Below, piece by piece: positions 15,483 to 24,647 of a DNA stretch of 64,000 nucleotides. The DNA comes from Sphingomonas parapaucimobilis NBRC 15100 (GTDB lineage: Bacteria > Pseudomonadota > Alphaproteobacteria > Sphingomonadales > Sphingomonadaceae): contig NZ_BBPI01000034.1 in the NCBI RefSeq assembly GCF_000787715.1, positions 117,811-181,810 of the forward strand, given 5' to 3'. The translations under genes and the position numbers were made by a program. The first letter of the stretch is position 1; every line of letters begins with the position of its first letter. A model generated the notes under the pieces. The model did not search any database and was not told where the DNA came from. It was given only the letters and a program-made list of their open reading frames with translations.

Positions 15483-15767
15483 CTATCGCCACTGGTGTTC
15501 CCAAGCGTCGCGATCTTCGGCCCATTCGAGGCGCGCCTGGCGCAACGCGCGTCGGCGCTCATTCTCGGCGCGCAGTTCGATCGCGCGCATCAGGCGTTGG
15601 CCGTCGGGCGTCCACTCGACCGGCTTTCTGCGGCGCTGCGACCGCATGAAGTGGAAATACCCCGCCACTAATTCTTCGGCATCGTCCATGCGCGAACAGA
15701 AGCGGAACGCGGTCGTGTAGGAAATAGGCAATCCGACGCGACCGCATGGAGAGCCCGGATCGGCCAT
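15483..15767 (-). CDS. Hypothetical phage protein
   Basis: 94 residues on the minus strand, tail-to-tail with the antitoxin (3-bp gap). Has PISYTTAFRFCSRMDDAEELV and a long Arg/Glu-rich terminal helix. Transcribed against its neighbours, so possibly an independent lysogenic gene. No family recognised. Confidence 0.55.
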   Translation of the reverse strand: MADPGSPCGRVGLPISYTTAFRFCSRMDDAEELVAGYFHFMRSQRRRKPVEWTPDGQRLMRAIELRAENERRRALRQARLEWAEDRDAWEHQWR

Positions 15768-15825
15768 GGCTTTCCTACAGCCCTGATTCTTCCTATATTA
15801 ATCGGGCAGGGGACATTCTAAATCA

Positions 15826-16170
15826 ATGGACGAGACGTTGCGCTTGCAACCGGCCATGGTGAGCCGGAAGCTACTGGTGCTGACCTTCATCCGATCCTAC
15901 GTCCATCGTTGGAACGGATCGCCCTCCATTGGTGAAATCGCTCAGGGAATTGGGGCCAGCCGCACCCGCGTTCAGGCAGCCCTCCGCGCGCTCGAGCAGG
16001 AAAAGCAAATCGTCCGGCGGCCTGGTGCGCGGGGCATCATGCTGCCCGACCGTCTTGCCGAAGCCGTGCGGGACCTGCGCGCGGCCGGATACGTCGTCGA
16101 CGACGATATCGTGCGCGGACCATTTCCGATCCTGCCGCTGACCCCGGAGCTGGATTACGACCCTGGGTGA
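15826..16170 (+). CDS. LexA-type winged-helix regulator
   Basis: 114 residues. Residues ~15-70 match the LexA N-terminal winged helix (LTFIRSYVHRWNGSPSIGEIA, then GASRTRVQAALRALE, then RPGARGI). There is no protease domain. It stands at the head of the rightward early genes and is probably a transcription factor for them. The quoted segments are separate stretches of one domain. Confidence 0.7.
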   Translation: MDETLRLQPAMVSRKLLVLTFIRSYVHRWNGSPSIGEIAQGIGASRTRVQAALRALEQEKQIVRRPGARGIMLPDRLAEAVRDLRAAGYVVDDDIVRGPFPILPLTPELDYDPG

Positions 16171-16188
16171 CACAGGGGTAAATTCTGC

Positions 16189-16929
16189 ATGACAGGGGTT
16201 TCAGGGCTTAATGAACAAGCGGCGCGGCGGCTCGCAGCACTGCCCGCCAGTAGCCGTGGTTATGTGGATCCGTTCGCAGCAATCGCGGGCAGCCGCGCGC
16301 GGGAGGCGGACCGCGTAAATCGCCTGGTACTCGGCCGACCGCGTCCGATGCCGCCCGTCGATACGGCGGGCCTTAACAAGCAGGAACGTAAAGCCGCGCG
16401 CCACCTGGTTGCGCGCCGACACGCCGAGCAGCTGAAGGACGATCGGCAATATACGGGTAAGGAAGCGACGCCGGAAACGCTGCGTGACGTCGCCACGCGC
16501 ACCGAGGGTGGCCTTGCCCGGCTATATGCGACCGGCGATGTCGACGCCGATCAGCTGGCGGCGGCCGAGCAGATCGCGGCCGCGCATCAGCGCGTCGTGG
16601 GCGACGTGACCATTGCGATCGCCAGCCTGGAGGCGCGGGTGGATCGATCCCCGCAGGGTGACGGCAGCTTCTATGAGGCGCTCGGCGCTGTGCAGACGGA
16701 GGTCGCCTATACCCGGTGGCGTGAGGCGCTTGCGCATCCGGCCGTCGTCTTGGACATGATCGTTGGGGGCCTGGGCTTCACCGTCGCCGCCCGGCGGAAC
16801 CGCATGGCCCATCGGCGCGCTAAGCGCCTGCTGATCGTGGCACTAAACCTTTGGCCCCGCGCCCTGGCGGCAGCTCGCCATGAGGTCGACCCCGCGACCC
16901 TGGCCGCTGCGCATGCTGGGATTTTGTGA
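16189..16929 (+). CDS. Hypothetical phage early protein
   Basis: 246 residues, Ala/Arg-rich and mainly helical. A run AGLNKQERKAARHLVARRH near 58-77 resembles a nucleic-acid-binding helix. The C-terminus repeats RRNRMAHRRAKRLL. Nothing assigns a function; position among early genes before Gam suggests replication or recombination. Confidence 0.6.
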   Translation: MTGVSGLNEQAARRLAALPASSRGYVDPFAAIAGSRAREADRVNRLVLGRPRPMPPVDTAGLNKQERKAARHLVARRHAEQLKDDRQYTGKEATPETLRDVATRTEGGLARLYATGDVDADQLAAAEQIAAAHQRVVGDVTIAIASLEARVDRSPQGDGSFYEALGAVQTEVAYTRWREALAHPAVVLDMIVGGLGFTVAARRNRMAHRRAKRLLIVALNLWPRALAAARHEVDPATLAAAHAGIL

Positions 16930-17007
16930 GTGGACCAAAATAGACCCTGCACAAACGGTCACATTTAGGGCCATTTCGACCCCGCGCGAATTGCGACCCG
17001 ACCGCAT

Positions 17008-17045
17008 GGCCCGCCTCTCACCCCCCCGGGAGAGGCGGGCCTTTT
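17008..17045 (+). terminator. Hairpin terminator between early genes
   Basis: 12-bp perfect stem GGCCCGCCTCTC (17008-17019) / GAGAGGCGGGCC (17030-17041), 10-nt C/G-rich loop, then TTTT. A partial terminator inside the early transcription unit. Confidence 0.8.
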
Positions 17046-17065
17046 CGCGTTTTGGAGATGCCGAG

Positions 17066-17362
17066 ATGGCCCAGCCCAACCGTAGCACGCCCCCCGGTTG
17101 CGCGGGCCGCGCCGCTGCCGTCCTCCCCCGAGGCGAGCAGCGGCGCCACCCGGCCGACGATCTGGAAGCCGCACGCGATCGCCTTGAAGGGCTGATCCGC
17201 CGCGTTCGTCACGGCGCACGATCCCAAGCCGATTTTCATGACCAGGAAACCGAGGCGCATCAGATCGCGCGCGACCTGGTCAAACCCTTTCGCGGGCCTG
17301 ACGCCCGCCCCGTCAATCCGCCGCTCTGGGTCAGCCCGGACGGCCGCTCCGCAGGATGGTGA
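17066..17362 (+). CDS. Hypothetical phage protein
   Basis: 98 residues from ATG 17066 (GGAG about 11 nt upstream). Basic and helical (DDLEAARDRLEGLIRRVRHG), with a C-terminal PPLWVSPDGR. No family recognised. Confidence 0.55.
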   Translation: MAQPNRSTPPGCAGRAAAVLPRGEQRRHPADDLEAARDRLEGLIRRVRHGARSQADFHDQETEAHQIARDLVKPFRGPDARPVNPPLWVSPDGRSAGW

Positions 17363-17364
17363 CG

Positions 17365-17577
17365 ATGGCCCTCGATCTTGATGCGCTGAAGCGGGTGGCC
17401 GATGCTGGCCTTCCCCTGGACAATGTCCCGGTGTCGCGCCGCTGGCTGGCCCAAGTGTGGCACGAGCTGGCCACATTGCGCGGCGACCAGCCCGTTAAGC
17501 TGGACTATGACCATTATGCCGCAGATCGGTTCACGATCCCCGTGCCGTGCGGCGGTAGCGGCGCGGTGAAGGCATAA
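17365..17577 (+). CDS. Small hypothetical phage protein
   Basis: 70 residues from ATG 17365, preceded by AGGA (ATG 17356 is an in-frame alternative). Contains VSRRWLAQVWHELATLRGDQ. Its stop overlaps the start of the Gam gene by one base, so it belongs to the same unit. Confidence 0.6.
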   Translation: MALDLDALKRVADAGLPLDNVPVSRRWLAQVWHELATLRGDQPVKLDYDHYAADRFTIPVPCGGSGAVKA

Positions 17578-18155
17578 TGGCGCGGCTTCGCTCACCCGCC
17601 CAGCGGGCGCCCCAGACCGTCCAGCAGGCCACGGCGCTGGCGACCCGCTATGCGGTCCTGTCGGCCGAGGTCGATGCCATTGATGCGCGCCGCGCCGCAC
17701 TGATGGCGCGGGTCAACGGCGCGGCCGATGCGCTGCTGGTGCCGATCGCGGCCGAGCTGAAGGACATCGCCAAGCAGCTGAAGCCCTGGTGGGCGGCGTC
17801 GATCGAGGATCTGACCGGCGGCAAGCGGAAGTCGATCGAGCTTGGCGGTTGCGTGCTGGGCTATCGTATCAGCCCGCCCAAGGTGGTTCATGACCATGGC
17901 AAGGATGGCGACGCCGTCACCATGCTCATGGGCACGCCCTATGAGGCGATCACGATCCGCGTCAGCCATTCGCTCGACAAGCCTGCGATCCTCAAGGTGC
18001 TGGACGAGCAGGGCCTGCTGGTCGGGGATGATGTGCCCGCTACCCCGCTCGCCTCGCTGGGCTTCCGGTCGAAGCAGACCGAGGATTTCTTCATCGACGT
18101 CATTGCCCCCGCAGCCGTCGAGCTGGGCTTGGGTGGCGACGAACCCAGCTCGTAA
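17577..18155 (+). CDS. gam: Gam-like host-nuclease inhibitor
   Basis: 192 residues of the Mu Gam family: an N-terminal coiled coil (YAVLSAEVDAIDARRAALMA), then LKPWWAASIEDLTGGKRKSI and GCVLGYRISPP. Gam dimers bind DNA ends and shield linear phage DNA from RecBCD-type exonucleases. Length matches the family. It lies beside other replication/recombination-type early genes. Confidence 0.85.
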   Translation: MARLRSPAQRAPQTVQQATALATRYAVLSAEVDAIDARRAALMARVNGAADALLVPIAAELKDIAKQLKPWWAASIEDLTGGKRKSIELGGCVLGYRISPPKVVHDHGKDGDAVTMLMGTPYEAITIRVSHSLDKPAILKVLDEQGLLVGDDVPATPLASLGFRSKQTEDFFIDVIAPAAVELGLGGDEPSS

Positions 18156-18165
18156 CGAGGTGCAT

Positions 18166-18402
18166 ATGGATTTCATCGCATTGATTCTTGCGTTGCTGCT
18201 GCCGACCGCCAAGGTCGAAGGCGTGGTGTCGTTCCTGGGTAAGCTGGCCGAGCGCCTGGCTGCCGAGGAGGCGAAGCAGAACGAACGGGCCAAGGGCCTC
18301 CGGCAGCAGGCGCAGGCCCTGATGGACGCAGCCGATGCGGCTGATGCCAAGGGTGCCCGAATCGGTCGGGTTAGCGGCAAGCTGACCGACCTGGTCGCAT
18401 AG
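18166..18402 (+). CDS. Small protein with N-terminal hydrophobic segment and coiled coil
   Basis: 78 residues: hydrophobic start MDFIALILALLLPTAKVEGV followed by a charged Ala-rich helix. 10 bp after gam. Function unknown. Confidence 0.6.
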   Translation: MDFIALILALLLPTAKVEGVVSFLGKLAERLAAEEAKQNERAKGLRQQAQALMDAADAADAKGARIGRVSGKLTDLVA

Positions 18403-18403
18403 C

Positions 18404-18784
18404 CTGGCCTTCTGCAAGGCGGAGCGGCTACGCGGCCGAGCTGGCCAGCGTCAGCGGCTCCGCCGGTTGCGACGTACCAACGGGCTTTGCGAGCGCTGCC
18501 AGGCTGCAGGGCTGATTGTCGCGGCAGTCGTCGTCGACCACATCCAGCCCTTGGCGCTGGGCGGGCTCGATGTCGACGACAACACGCGTAACCTTTGCCA
18601 GCCGTGCCACCATGAGGTGACGGCTAAGCAGTTCGGGCATGCCGCGCCGATCGGCGCGAAGGGCATCGGCCGAGACGGTCGGCCGACCAACGCTGGCCAT
18701 CAATGGAACTGCCAGCCAGCCGGTCGCGCTCCCCCGATCCTGCGACGGCGGATGCCCACCCCCCCCGGGGGGTCAAAAGTCTGA
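18404..18784 (+). CDS. HNH endonuclease
   Basis: HNH nuclease of the kind that assists terminase cutting in HK97-like phages. Two Cys pairs (CERC, CQPC) frame the core VVVDHIQPLALGG and the TRNLCQPCHHEV segment. Family-like residues (KAERLRGRAGQRQRLRRLRR) extend upstream of the first standard start (TTG 18467), so a CTG start at 18404 (126 residues) is proposed. The C-terminus is encoded through a C8G6 tract just before the small terminase. Confidence 0.75.
   Translation: MAFCKAERLRGRAGQRQRLRRLRRTNGLCERCQAAGLIVAAVVVDHIQPLALGGLDVDDNTRNLCQPCHHEVTAKQFGHAAPIGAKGIGRDGRPTNAGHQWNCQPAGRAPPILRRRMPTPPGGSKV
18759..18772. repeat. C8G6 tract upstream of terminase
   Basis: Eight C followed by six G at the 3' end of the HNH gene; a near copy (C7G6) occurs at 39887-39899 after the lysis genes. 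Both lie at borders of the late module. No function assigned. Confidence 0.6.
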
Positions 18785-18871
18785 CGAGGCGGCGCCCCGG
18801 ACACCGGCGGTCCCCTTCATGCGCTGCGCGAGCATTTCCAGAGTAAAAAGTTCGGGCGGAAGTGAGGTGCC

Positions 18872-19342
18872 ATGGCAAGGAAACCGAACCGCACCTCGGC
18901 AAAGCAGGCCGTGGCCGAACCGACCGTGGACGAGACGATCGTCGGCCAGCCCGATTGGTCGGCGCTGCTGACCGACGCCGACGAACAGATGGTCGCGCGC
19001 GGCCATTGGCGTCGCATCGTCGACGAGATGACCACGCGGGAAATCCTGTCGTCGTCGAACGGACACGCGCTTCAGCGCCTGGTCCTGGCCTACATCGTGT
19101 ACGACCGTTGCTCGCGCCAGGTCGCTGGCAACGGCCTTGTGACCGAGGCCAACCCCGAGAACGCCAAGGCGATCGACCGCCTGTCGATCTATTACAAGGC
19201 GATGCGCGAGGCAGAGAGCACGGCCGAGCGCTTGGAGGCCCAGCTCGGCCTGTCGCCCGGCCGCCGCAGCAAGGTGGGCAAGGTCGTCAAGCAGCGCCAG
19301 CGCACCGCCGGGGCGGACGCGTTCCTTGGGCCGAAGGGTTAG
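18872..19342 (+). CDS. Terminase small subunit (P27 family)
   Basis: 156 residues; the conserved core includes HWRRIVDEMTTREIL, LVLAYIVYDRCSRQV and a LGLSPGRRSKVG segment. It recognises the packaging site and recruits the large subunit. Its 3' end overlaps the large subunit gene by 17 bp. Confidence 0.85.
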   Translation: MARKPNRTSAKQAVAEPTVDETIVGQPDWSALLTDADEQMVARGHWRRIVDEMTTREILSSSNGHALQRLVLAYIVYDRCSRQVAGNGLVTEANPENAKAIDRLSIYYKAMREAESTAERLEAQLGLSPGRRSKVGKVVKQRQRTAGADAFLGPKG

Positions 19343-21185
19343 CGCCCCAGCGGCGAGCGATCCGACCACGGCCTGGGCCGAGGCGGCGGTCCGCGGCGAT
19401 TTCGTCGTGGGCGACCTGGTCCGCTATGCCTGCGAGCGTCACCTCCGCGACCTGCGGGACGCGGCCAAGCGGGGCTATTTCTGGCGGCCGGAGCTGGCGC
19501 AGCGGGCGCTGGACTTCTTCCCGTCCGTGTTCACGATCACGGACGGCCCGGCGGCGGGCAAGCCGTTCACCCTGTTGCCCTACCAGGTGTTCGTCGTCGG
19601 CTCCCTCATGGGGTGGGTCAACGCCGACGGCCGCTGGCGCTTCCGCTCTGCCTGGGTCGAGACGGGGAAGGGGCAGGCCAAGTCGCCGATGATGGCGGGC
19701 CTCGGCCTGTACGTCATGGGCTGGTGCGGTTTTCCTCGCAGCCAGGTCTATTCGATCGCGGCGAACAAACAGACCGCCAACGTCCTGTTCAAGGACGGAA
19801 CCGCCATGTGCCGGGCGCAGGTGCCCGGCTATGACGACGGCGACACGTTGGAGGCCTTGGGCCACGTCGTCCTGCGCGGCGAGGGCGACAACACCTGGAA
19901 GATCGAGCATCCCGCCTCGCAATCCTTCTTCCTGCCGCTGGCGGGCGGATCGGCGCAATCGGGACCGCGACCGCGCCTGGTGCTGGCGGACGAGATTCAC
20001 GAATTTACGACCGACGCCCAGATCGAGATCTGGCGACGGGCCATTACGAAGGTGGCGGGCAGTGCGATGATGGTGCTGGGCACCAACACGCCCGCCACCT
20101 CGCAGATCGTCGGCACCTCCTATTCGGAGACAGCCCAGCTGATCGCCAAGGGCGAAAAGCGAGACGACACGCAATTCGCCTTCGTGGCGCGCGTCGACAA
20201 GCGCGATCGCGAAACCGTCTTCACCAATGAGGCATGCTGGCAAAAGGCCCTTCCGGCGCTGGGCATCACCTATCCGGTCGCCAATATCCGCGAGGAGGTG
20301 CAGACCGCCCAGACCCGGCTGTCGACCGCCAGCTCGGTAAAGCGGCTGTATTTTGGCATCCCGACCGGCGCGGCCGACTTCTGGATCGACGAGGAGAAAT
20401 GGGCCGCGATCCTGGCCCCGATCGACGACGCGGCGATGCAGATCCTGCGCGGCTGCCAATGCTGGCTGTCGCTCGACCTGTCGAAGAAGAACGACCTGAC
20501 GGCGCTGACCGCTGTGTGGCGGGATGGCGACGGCATCCTGTGGTGCAAGACCTGGTACTGGACCACCGCCGATGGCCTGCCCGACCGGGCCAAGCGGGAC
20601 TCGGCCCCTTACGAGGAATGGGTCGCGGACGGCCACCTGACCGCCGTGCCTGGCGCGACGATCGACAAGACCTTCGTCGCCGCCCGCGTCGCCGAGATCT
20701 GCGCCGAGCATGACGTCGTCGAGCTGGTGTTCGACCCCGCGCAGTTCGCCGACTTCGAGAGCGCCTGCGAGGAAATCGGCTTCGACGCCTGGAAGTTCGA
20801 GGGGCCGGACAAGCCCGCAGGCTCCGGCCTGAAAATGGTGCGGCACGCCCAGGGCACCCGCGTGATGTTCGAGGACCGGCAATATTGCATGCCCCGCTCG
20901 ATCGAGCGGCTCGAGGATCGCATCCTGAAGGACACGATCGTGATCGACAGCTCGCCCGTCACCTATAGCTGCGCGGCCAACGCGGCGATCACCGAGGACG
21001 GCCAAAAGAACCGCGCCTTCGACAAGAAGCGATCGCGCGGCCGTATCGACGGCATCGTGACCACCGCCATGGGCGTGGGCGCGGCCGACAACGCGCCGCT
21101 TGAAGGCAAGGACGCCTACACCGGCAGCTTTATCGTCGACCTAGACGCCGATGACGACGACGACAGCGAGGAGGACGCGGCATGA
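19326..21185 (+). CDS. terL: Terminase large subunit
   Basis: 619 residues from TTG 19326. The ATPase domain has a Walker-A-like VETGKGQAKSP at about 111-121 and Walker B LVLADEIHEF near 218-227. The nuclease domain begins with LSLDLSKKNDLTAL near 380 and contains VVELVFDPAQF. It powers DNA packaging into proheads and cuts the concatemer. Overlaps the small subunit and portal genes at either end, as usual for HK97-type phages. Confidence 0.95.
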   Translation: MGRRVSAPAASDPTTAWAEAAVRGDFVVGDLVRYACERHLRDLRDAAKRGYFWRPELAQRALDFFPSVFTITDGPAAGKPFTLLPYQVFVVGSLMGWVNADGRWRFRSAWVETGKGQAKSPMMAGLGLYVMGWCGFPRSQVYSIAANKQTANVLFKDGTAMCRAQVPGYDDGDTLEALGHVVLRGEGDNTWKIEHPASQSFFLPLAGGSAQSGPRPRLVLADEIHEFTTDAQIEIWRRAITKVAGSAMMVLGTNTPATSQIVGTSYSETAQLIAKGEKRDDTQFAFVARVDKRDRETVFTNEACWQKALPALGITYPVANIREEVQTAQTRLSTASSVKRLYFGIPTGAADFWIDEEKWAAILAPIDDAAMQILRGCQCWLSLDLSKKNDLTALTAVWRDGDGILWCKTWYWTTADGLPDRAKRDSAPYEEWVADGHLTAVPGATIDKTFVAARVAEICAEHDVVELVFDPAQFADFESACEEIGFDAWKFEGPDKPAGSGLKMVRHAQGTRVMFEDRQYCMPRSIERLEDRILKDTIVIDSSPVTYSCAANAAITEDGQKNRAFDKKRSRGRIDGIVTTAMGVGAADNAPLEGKDAYTGSFIVDLDADDDDDSEEDAA

Positions 21186-22522
21186 GCATATCGTCCTATC
21201 GCCTGTCGGATCGTGCCGCTGCGGCCGAGGCCGCGCGCCTGGGCGCGCCCGTGCAAAACGCCGTGGACAGCACGGCGGCCGTCGTCGGCGACTTCGGGCA
21301 GTTTGAATGGATGAGCTGGGGGCAGCGCGCGGCCGGGGTGGAGGTCACGCCCGAAACGGCGATGCGCTCCTCGGCGGTGTGGCGGTGCGTGACGCTGATC
21401 AGCGGGACGATGATGTCGGCCCCGCTCGGCGTGTACGAGCATTTGCCCAACGGCGGGCGGCGGTATGTCGCCGATCATCCGTACAACCGCTTCCTCCAGG
21501 TCGAGCCCAACGAGGAGATGTCGGGCCCGGAGTTCATCGAGCTTCAGGCGATGGCGATGCTGTTGCGCGGCAACGGCTATGGTCTGATGCGCCAGGCTCG
21601 CAACGGGACGATCACCTCGATCGACTATTACCACCCGGCGCGCGTCCTGCCGTTCCGGTCGAGCGATACCGTCTGGTATCAGTTCACCAATCTCGACGGG
21701 TCGGTGGAGACGCATCACGGCTCCTATGTGATCCACTTCCGGGGGCCGGGCCGCGACACCAACGGCATCCGCGCCTTGTCGGCGATCGCGCACCATGCCC
21801 AGGCGATCGGGATCAACCTGGCCAGCCGGGAATATACCAGCGGCCAGTTCGAGCGGGGCCTGCTGACCAACGATTATTTCTCGTTCCCCGAGGGGACGAA
21901 GATATCGAAGGAGCAGCGCGCCGACTTCAAAGAGTATCTGCGCAAGAAGGCGCAGGGCGTTGCCAATGCTCACAATCCGCTGCTGTTGGAGAATGGCGGC
22001 GAGTGGAAGCGCGTTTCGGTCAGCGCCAAGGACGCGCAGCTGCTCGAGCTGTTGCAATATTCCGTGGTCGACGTCGCGCGGATCTTCGGCACGCCCCCGC
22101 ACATGATCGGCGAGACGTCGGCCGCGACGACCTGGGGCACCGGCATCGAGCAGATGACCGTGGGCTTCAAGCTCTACACCTGTGTCCCGCATGTGCGCCG
22201 GTTCGCCAAGGAGCTGACCCGCAAGCTGTTCCCCGTGATCGGTGCGAAGCCATCGCGCTTCTTCGTCGATTTCGACGTCGAGGCGATGCAGGTCGGCGAC
22301 AGCAGGTCGCAGGCCGACTATTTCAAGGCCGCCCTGGGCGGCAACCAACTGCCCGGCTGGATGACGCAGAACGAGGTGCGGCGGATGAAGAATCTGCCCC
22401 CGCTGCCCGGTCCCGATGCCGACAAGGTCTATTTCCCGCCCGCACCGGCCCCGATCGGCCACAACGGCGGCCCCCCGATGGAGCCCGACGACGATGCCGC
22501 AGATGACGCGCAAGCTGCTTAA
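21182..22522 (+). CDS. Portal protein (HK97 family)
   Basis: 446 residues, typical length. Motifs include SSAVWRCVTLISGTMMSAPLG, LRGNGYGLMRQ and a VDVARIFGTPPHMIG segment. Forms the dodecameric DNA channel at one capsid vertex. ATG overlaps the terL stop by 4 bp; the 3' end overlaps the protease gene. Confidence 0.95.
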   Translation: MSISSYRLSDRAAAAEAARLGAPVQNAVDSTAAVVGDFGQFEWMSWGQRAAGVEVTPETAMRSSAVWRCVTLISGTMMSAPLGVYEHLPNGGRRYVADHPYNRFLQVEPNEEMSGPEFIELQAMAMLLRGNGYGLMRQARNGTITSIDYYHPARVLPFRSSDTVWYQFTNLDGSVETHHGSYVIHFRGPGRDTNGIRALSAIAHHAQAIGINLASREYTSGQFERGLLTNDYFSFPEGTKISKEQRADFKEYLRKKAQGVANAHNPLLLENGGEWKRVSVSAKDAQLLELLQYSVVDVARIFGTPPHMIGETSAATTWGTGIEQMTVGFKLYTCVPHVRRFAKELTRKLFPVIGAKPSRFFVDFDVEAMQVGDSRSQADYFKAALGGNQLPGWMTQNEVRRMKNLPPLPGPDADKVYFPPAPAPIGHNGGPPMEPDDDAADDAQAA

Positions 22523-23240
22523 CCTTGCCCAGGGCAATCGCGGCAAGGGCTCCGGCCTGCGCGCGGAGGCCACGGACGCCGACACCACCACCGTGTATGT
22601 CTATGACGTGATCGACAGCTTCTGGGGCGTGTCGGCGGCCGACTTCGCAAAGGAAATCGCGGCGATCACCACGCCGAAGGTTCGCCTGCGCGTCAATTCG
22701 CCAGGCGGCGACGTGTTCGAGGCGCGGGCTATGATGACCGCGATCGGCGAGCATGCGGCCGAATTCACTGCGGTCATCGACGGCCTGGCCGCGTCGGCCG
22801 CGACTGCGCTGACTCTGGCCTGCGATAGCGTCGAGATCGCCGAGGGCGGTTTCTACATGATCCACCGCGCCTGGACCTTTGCGATGGGCAATGCCGAGGA
22901 CATGACCGCCACGGCGTCGCTCCTGGGCAAGATCGATGGCGTGCTGGCGGACGGCTATGTCGCCAAGACCGGCAAGACGACGGCCGAGGTCGAAGCCTGG
23001 ATGAAGGCGGAGACCTGGTTCAACGCGGCCGAGGCGATCGATGCCGGTTTCGTCGACCGCATGGTCGCCGTCCAGGACAAGAAGGCCAAGTCCGACGCCA
23101 AGGCCCGGGCCGTCGCCTTCAACCTCTCTGCTTTCGCCAATGTGCCCAAGGCGCTGACCGAACGTCCGCCCGAGATCGATGCCAGCACCCGCGACCGGGC
23201 GATGGCCCGTCTCGCGCTGTACGACCGCACGGCCGCCTGA
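22494..23240 (+). CDS. Prohead protease, ClpP-like (S14)
   Basis: 248 residues from ATG 22494 (GGAG upstream). A ClpP fold is seen in VRLRVNSPGGDVFEARAMMT, the catalytic Ser in GLAASAATAL and His in YMIHRAW. It matures the capsid by removing the capsid N-terminal delta domain. Its gene overlaps the portal gene by 29 bp in another frame. Confidence 0.9.
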   Translation: MPQMTRKLLNLAQGNRGKGSGLRAEATDADTTTVYVYDVIDSFWGVSAADFAKEIAAITTPKVRLRVNSPGGDVFEARAMMTAIGEHAAEFTAVIDGLAASAATALTLACDSVEIAEGGFYMIHRAWTFAMGNAEDMTATASLLGKIDGVLADGYVAKTGKTTAEVEAWMKAETWFNAAEAIDAGFVDRMVAVQDKKAKSDAKARAVAFNLSAFANVPKALTERPPEIDASTRDRAMARLALYDRTAA

Positions 23241-23279
23241 CGGCCGCGCATCCCCCGCGCCGGTCCCCCCGGCACCCCA

Positions 23280-23312
23280 AAGCCCCGCCCTCATCCGGCG
23301 GGGCTTTTCTTT
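23280..23312 (+). terminator. Attenuator between protease and capsid genes
   Basis: 10-bp stem AAGCCCCGCC (23280-23289) / GGCGGGGCTT (23297-23306) followed by TTCTTTT. Probably tunes the ratio of protease to capsid mRNA. Confidence 0.8.
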
Positions 23313-23327
23313 TGAGGAAATCCCCCG

Positions 23328-24587
23328 ATGAATATCAAGGCGCTCCGGGACCAGCGTGCCGATCTGGCAAAGCAGGCCCGCAACCTCCTCGACACCAACA
23401 CCGGCGACAAGTGGTCGAAGGATATCGAGGCCCAGGTCGACGCCATCTATGGCAAGATCGACGGTATCGACTCCCAGATCGATCGGTTGGAAAAGCAGGC
23501 CAAGATCGACGGCGAGCTGTCGGCGGCCGAGAATGAGGGCGAGATCGAAGCGCGCGGCGCGGGCGAGGTCCGCAACCTGTCGCCCGAGGCGCGCGAGCGC
23601 CAGCAGCGGTACAGCGCCGCCTTCCGCAACTTCCTGATCCACGGTGTCGCCGCCATGACGCGCGAGGATGTCGAAATCCTCCGCACCGGCCAGCCGAAGA
23701 ACGCATCGTCGGCCCAGACCGGCTCGGCGGGCGGTTTCCTGGTCCCCACCGGCTTCGGCGGCGAGCTGCTGGAGGCGCTGAAGGCGTTCGGCGGTATCCG
23801 TCAGGTCGCCGAGGTGATCCAGACCAGCTCGGGCGCTGCGCTGCCGTGGCCGACCGTGGACGAGACCGGCCAGATGGGCGAGATCGTGCCGGAAAATCAG
23901 GCCGCGACCACTTCGGACCCGTCGTTCGGCACGACCCAGATCGGTGCCTACAAGTGGTCGTCGAAGATCTTCACCCTGCCGTTCGAGCTGCTCCAGGACC
24001 AGGGGCCGGGCATGAATGTCGAGGCGTTCGTTCGCCGCTCGGCCACCACGCGCATCGGCCGCATCCAGAACCAGAAGTACACGGTCGGTTCGGGTATCGG
24101 CGAGCCGGAGGGCATCGTGACCGGGGCCGAGGTCGGCAAGGTCGCTGCGACCGGGCAGACCAATTTCGTCCAGTATGACGACATGGTCGACCTGGAGCAT
24201 TCGATCGACCCGGCCTATCGCACCGCTGATGGCGTGGGCTGGATGTTCCACGACACCACCCTGCGCAACCTGAAGAAGCTGAAGGACAGCCAGGGCCATC
24301 CGCTGTGGCTGCCGGGCCTGTCGGCGAAGGACCCCGACACCTTCCTGCGCTACCGCTATCAGATCAACCAGGACATGCCGGTCCAGGCCGCCAACGCCAA
24401 GTCGATCCTGTTCGGCGACCTGAAGAGCTTCCTCATCCGCGACGTGATGGAAGTGACGCTCTTCCGCTTCGACGACAGCGTCTACACCTCGCGCGGCCAG
24501 GTCGGCTTCCTCGCCTGGGCACGCGGCGACGGCAAGAAGGTCAGCGCGGGCAAGCCCTACAAGGCTTTCCAGCAGTCGGCGAGCTGA
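23328..24587 (+). CDS. Major capsid protein (HK97 fold)
   Basis: 419 residues. Residues 1-~115 are a coiled-coil delta/scaffold domain (DRLEKQAKIDGELSAAE). The mature region starts near the SAQTGSAGGFLVPTGFG motif typical of HK97 capsids, followed by the E-loop and P-domain (LPWPTVDETGQ, KIFTLPFELLQD, GIGEPEGIVTG). Protease processing near residue ~115-125 is expected. Confidence 0.95.
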   Translation: MNIKALRDQRADLAKQARNLLDTNTGDKWSKDIEAQVDAIYGKIDGIDSQIDRLEKQAKIDGELSAAENEGEIEARGAGEVRNLSPEARERQQRYSAAFRNFLIHGVAAMTREDVEILRTGQPKNASSAQTGSAGGFLVPTGFGGELLEALKAFGGIRQVAEVIQTSSGAALPWPTVDETGQMGEIVPENQAATTSDPSFGTTQIGAYKWSSKIFTLPFELLQDQGPGMNVEAFVRRSATTRIGRIQNQKYTVGSGIGEPEGIVTGAEVGKVAATGQTNFVQYDDMVDLEHSIDPAYRTADGVGWMFHDTTLRNLKKLKDSQGHPLWLPGLSAKDPDTFLRYRYQINQDMPVQAANAKSILFGDLKSFLIRDVMEVTLFRFDDSVYTSRGQVGFLAWARGDGKKVSAGKPYKAFQQSAS

Positions 24588-24647
24588 TCGCCCCCGGGCG
24601 GCTGACCGGCCGCCCGCCCCCCTTCCCACGCAACGACAGGAGCGAAC

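Noticed and set aside
19287..21005. 572-codon minus-strand open frame opposite terL
   Set aside because: Shadow of the terminase frame; long antisense frames are common in GC-rich DNA and the translation is low-complexity.
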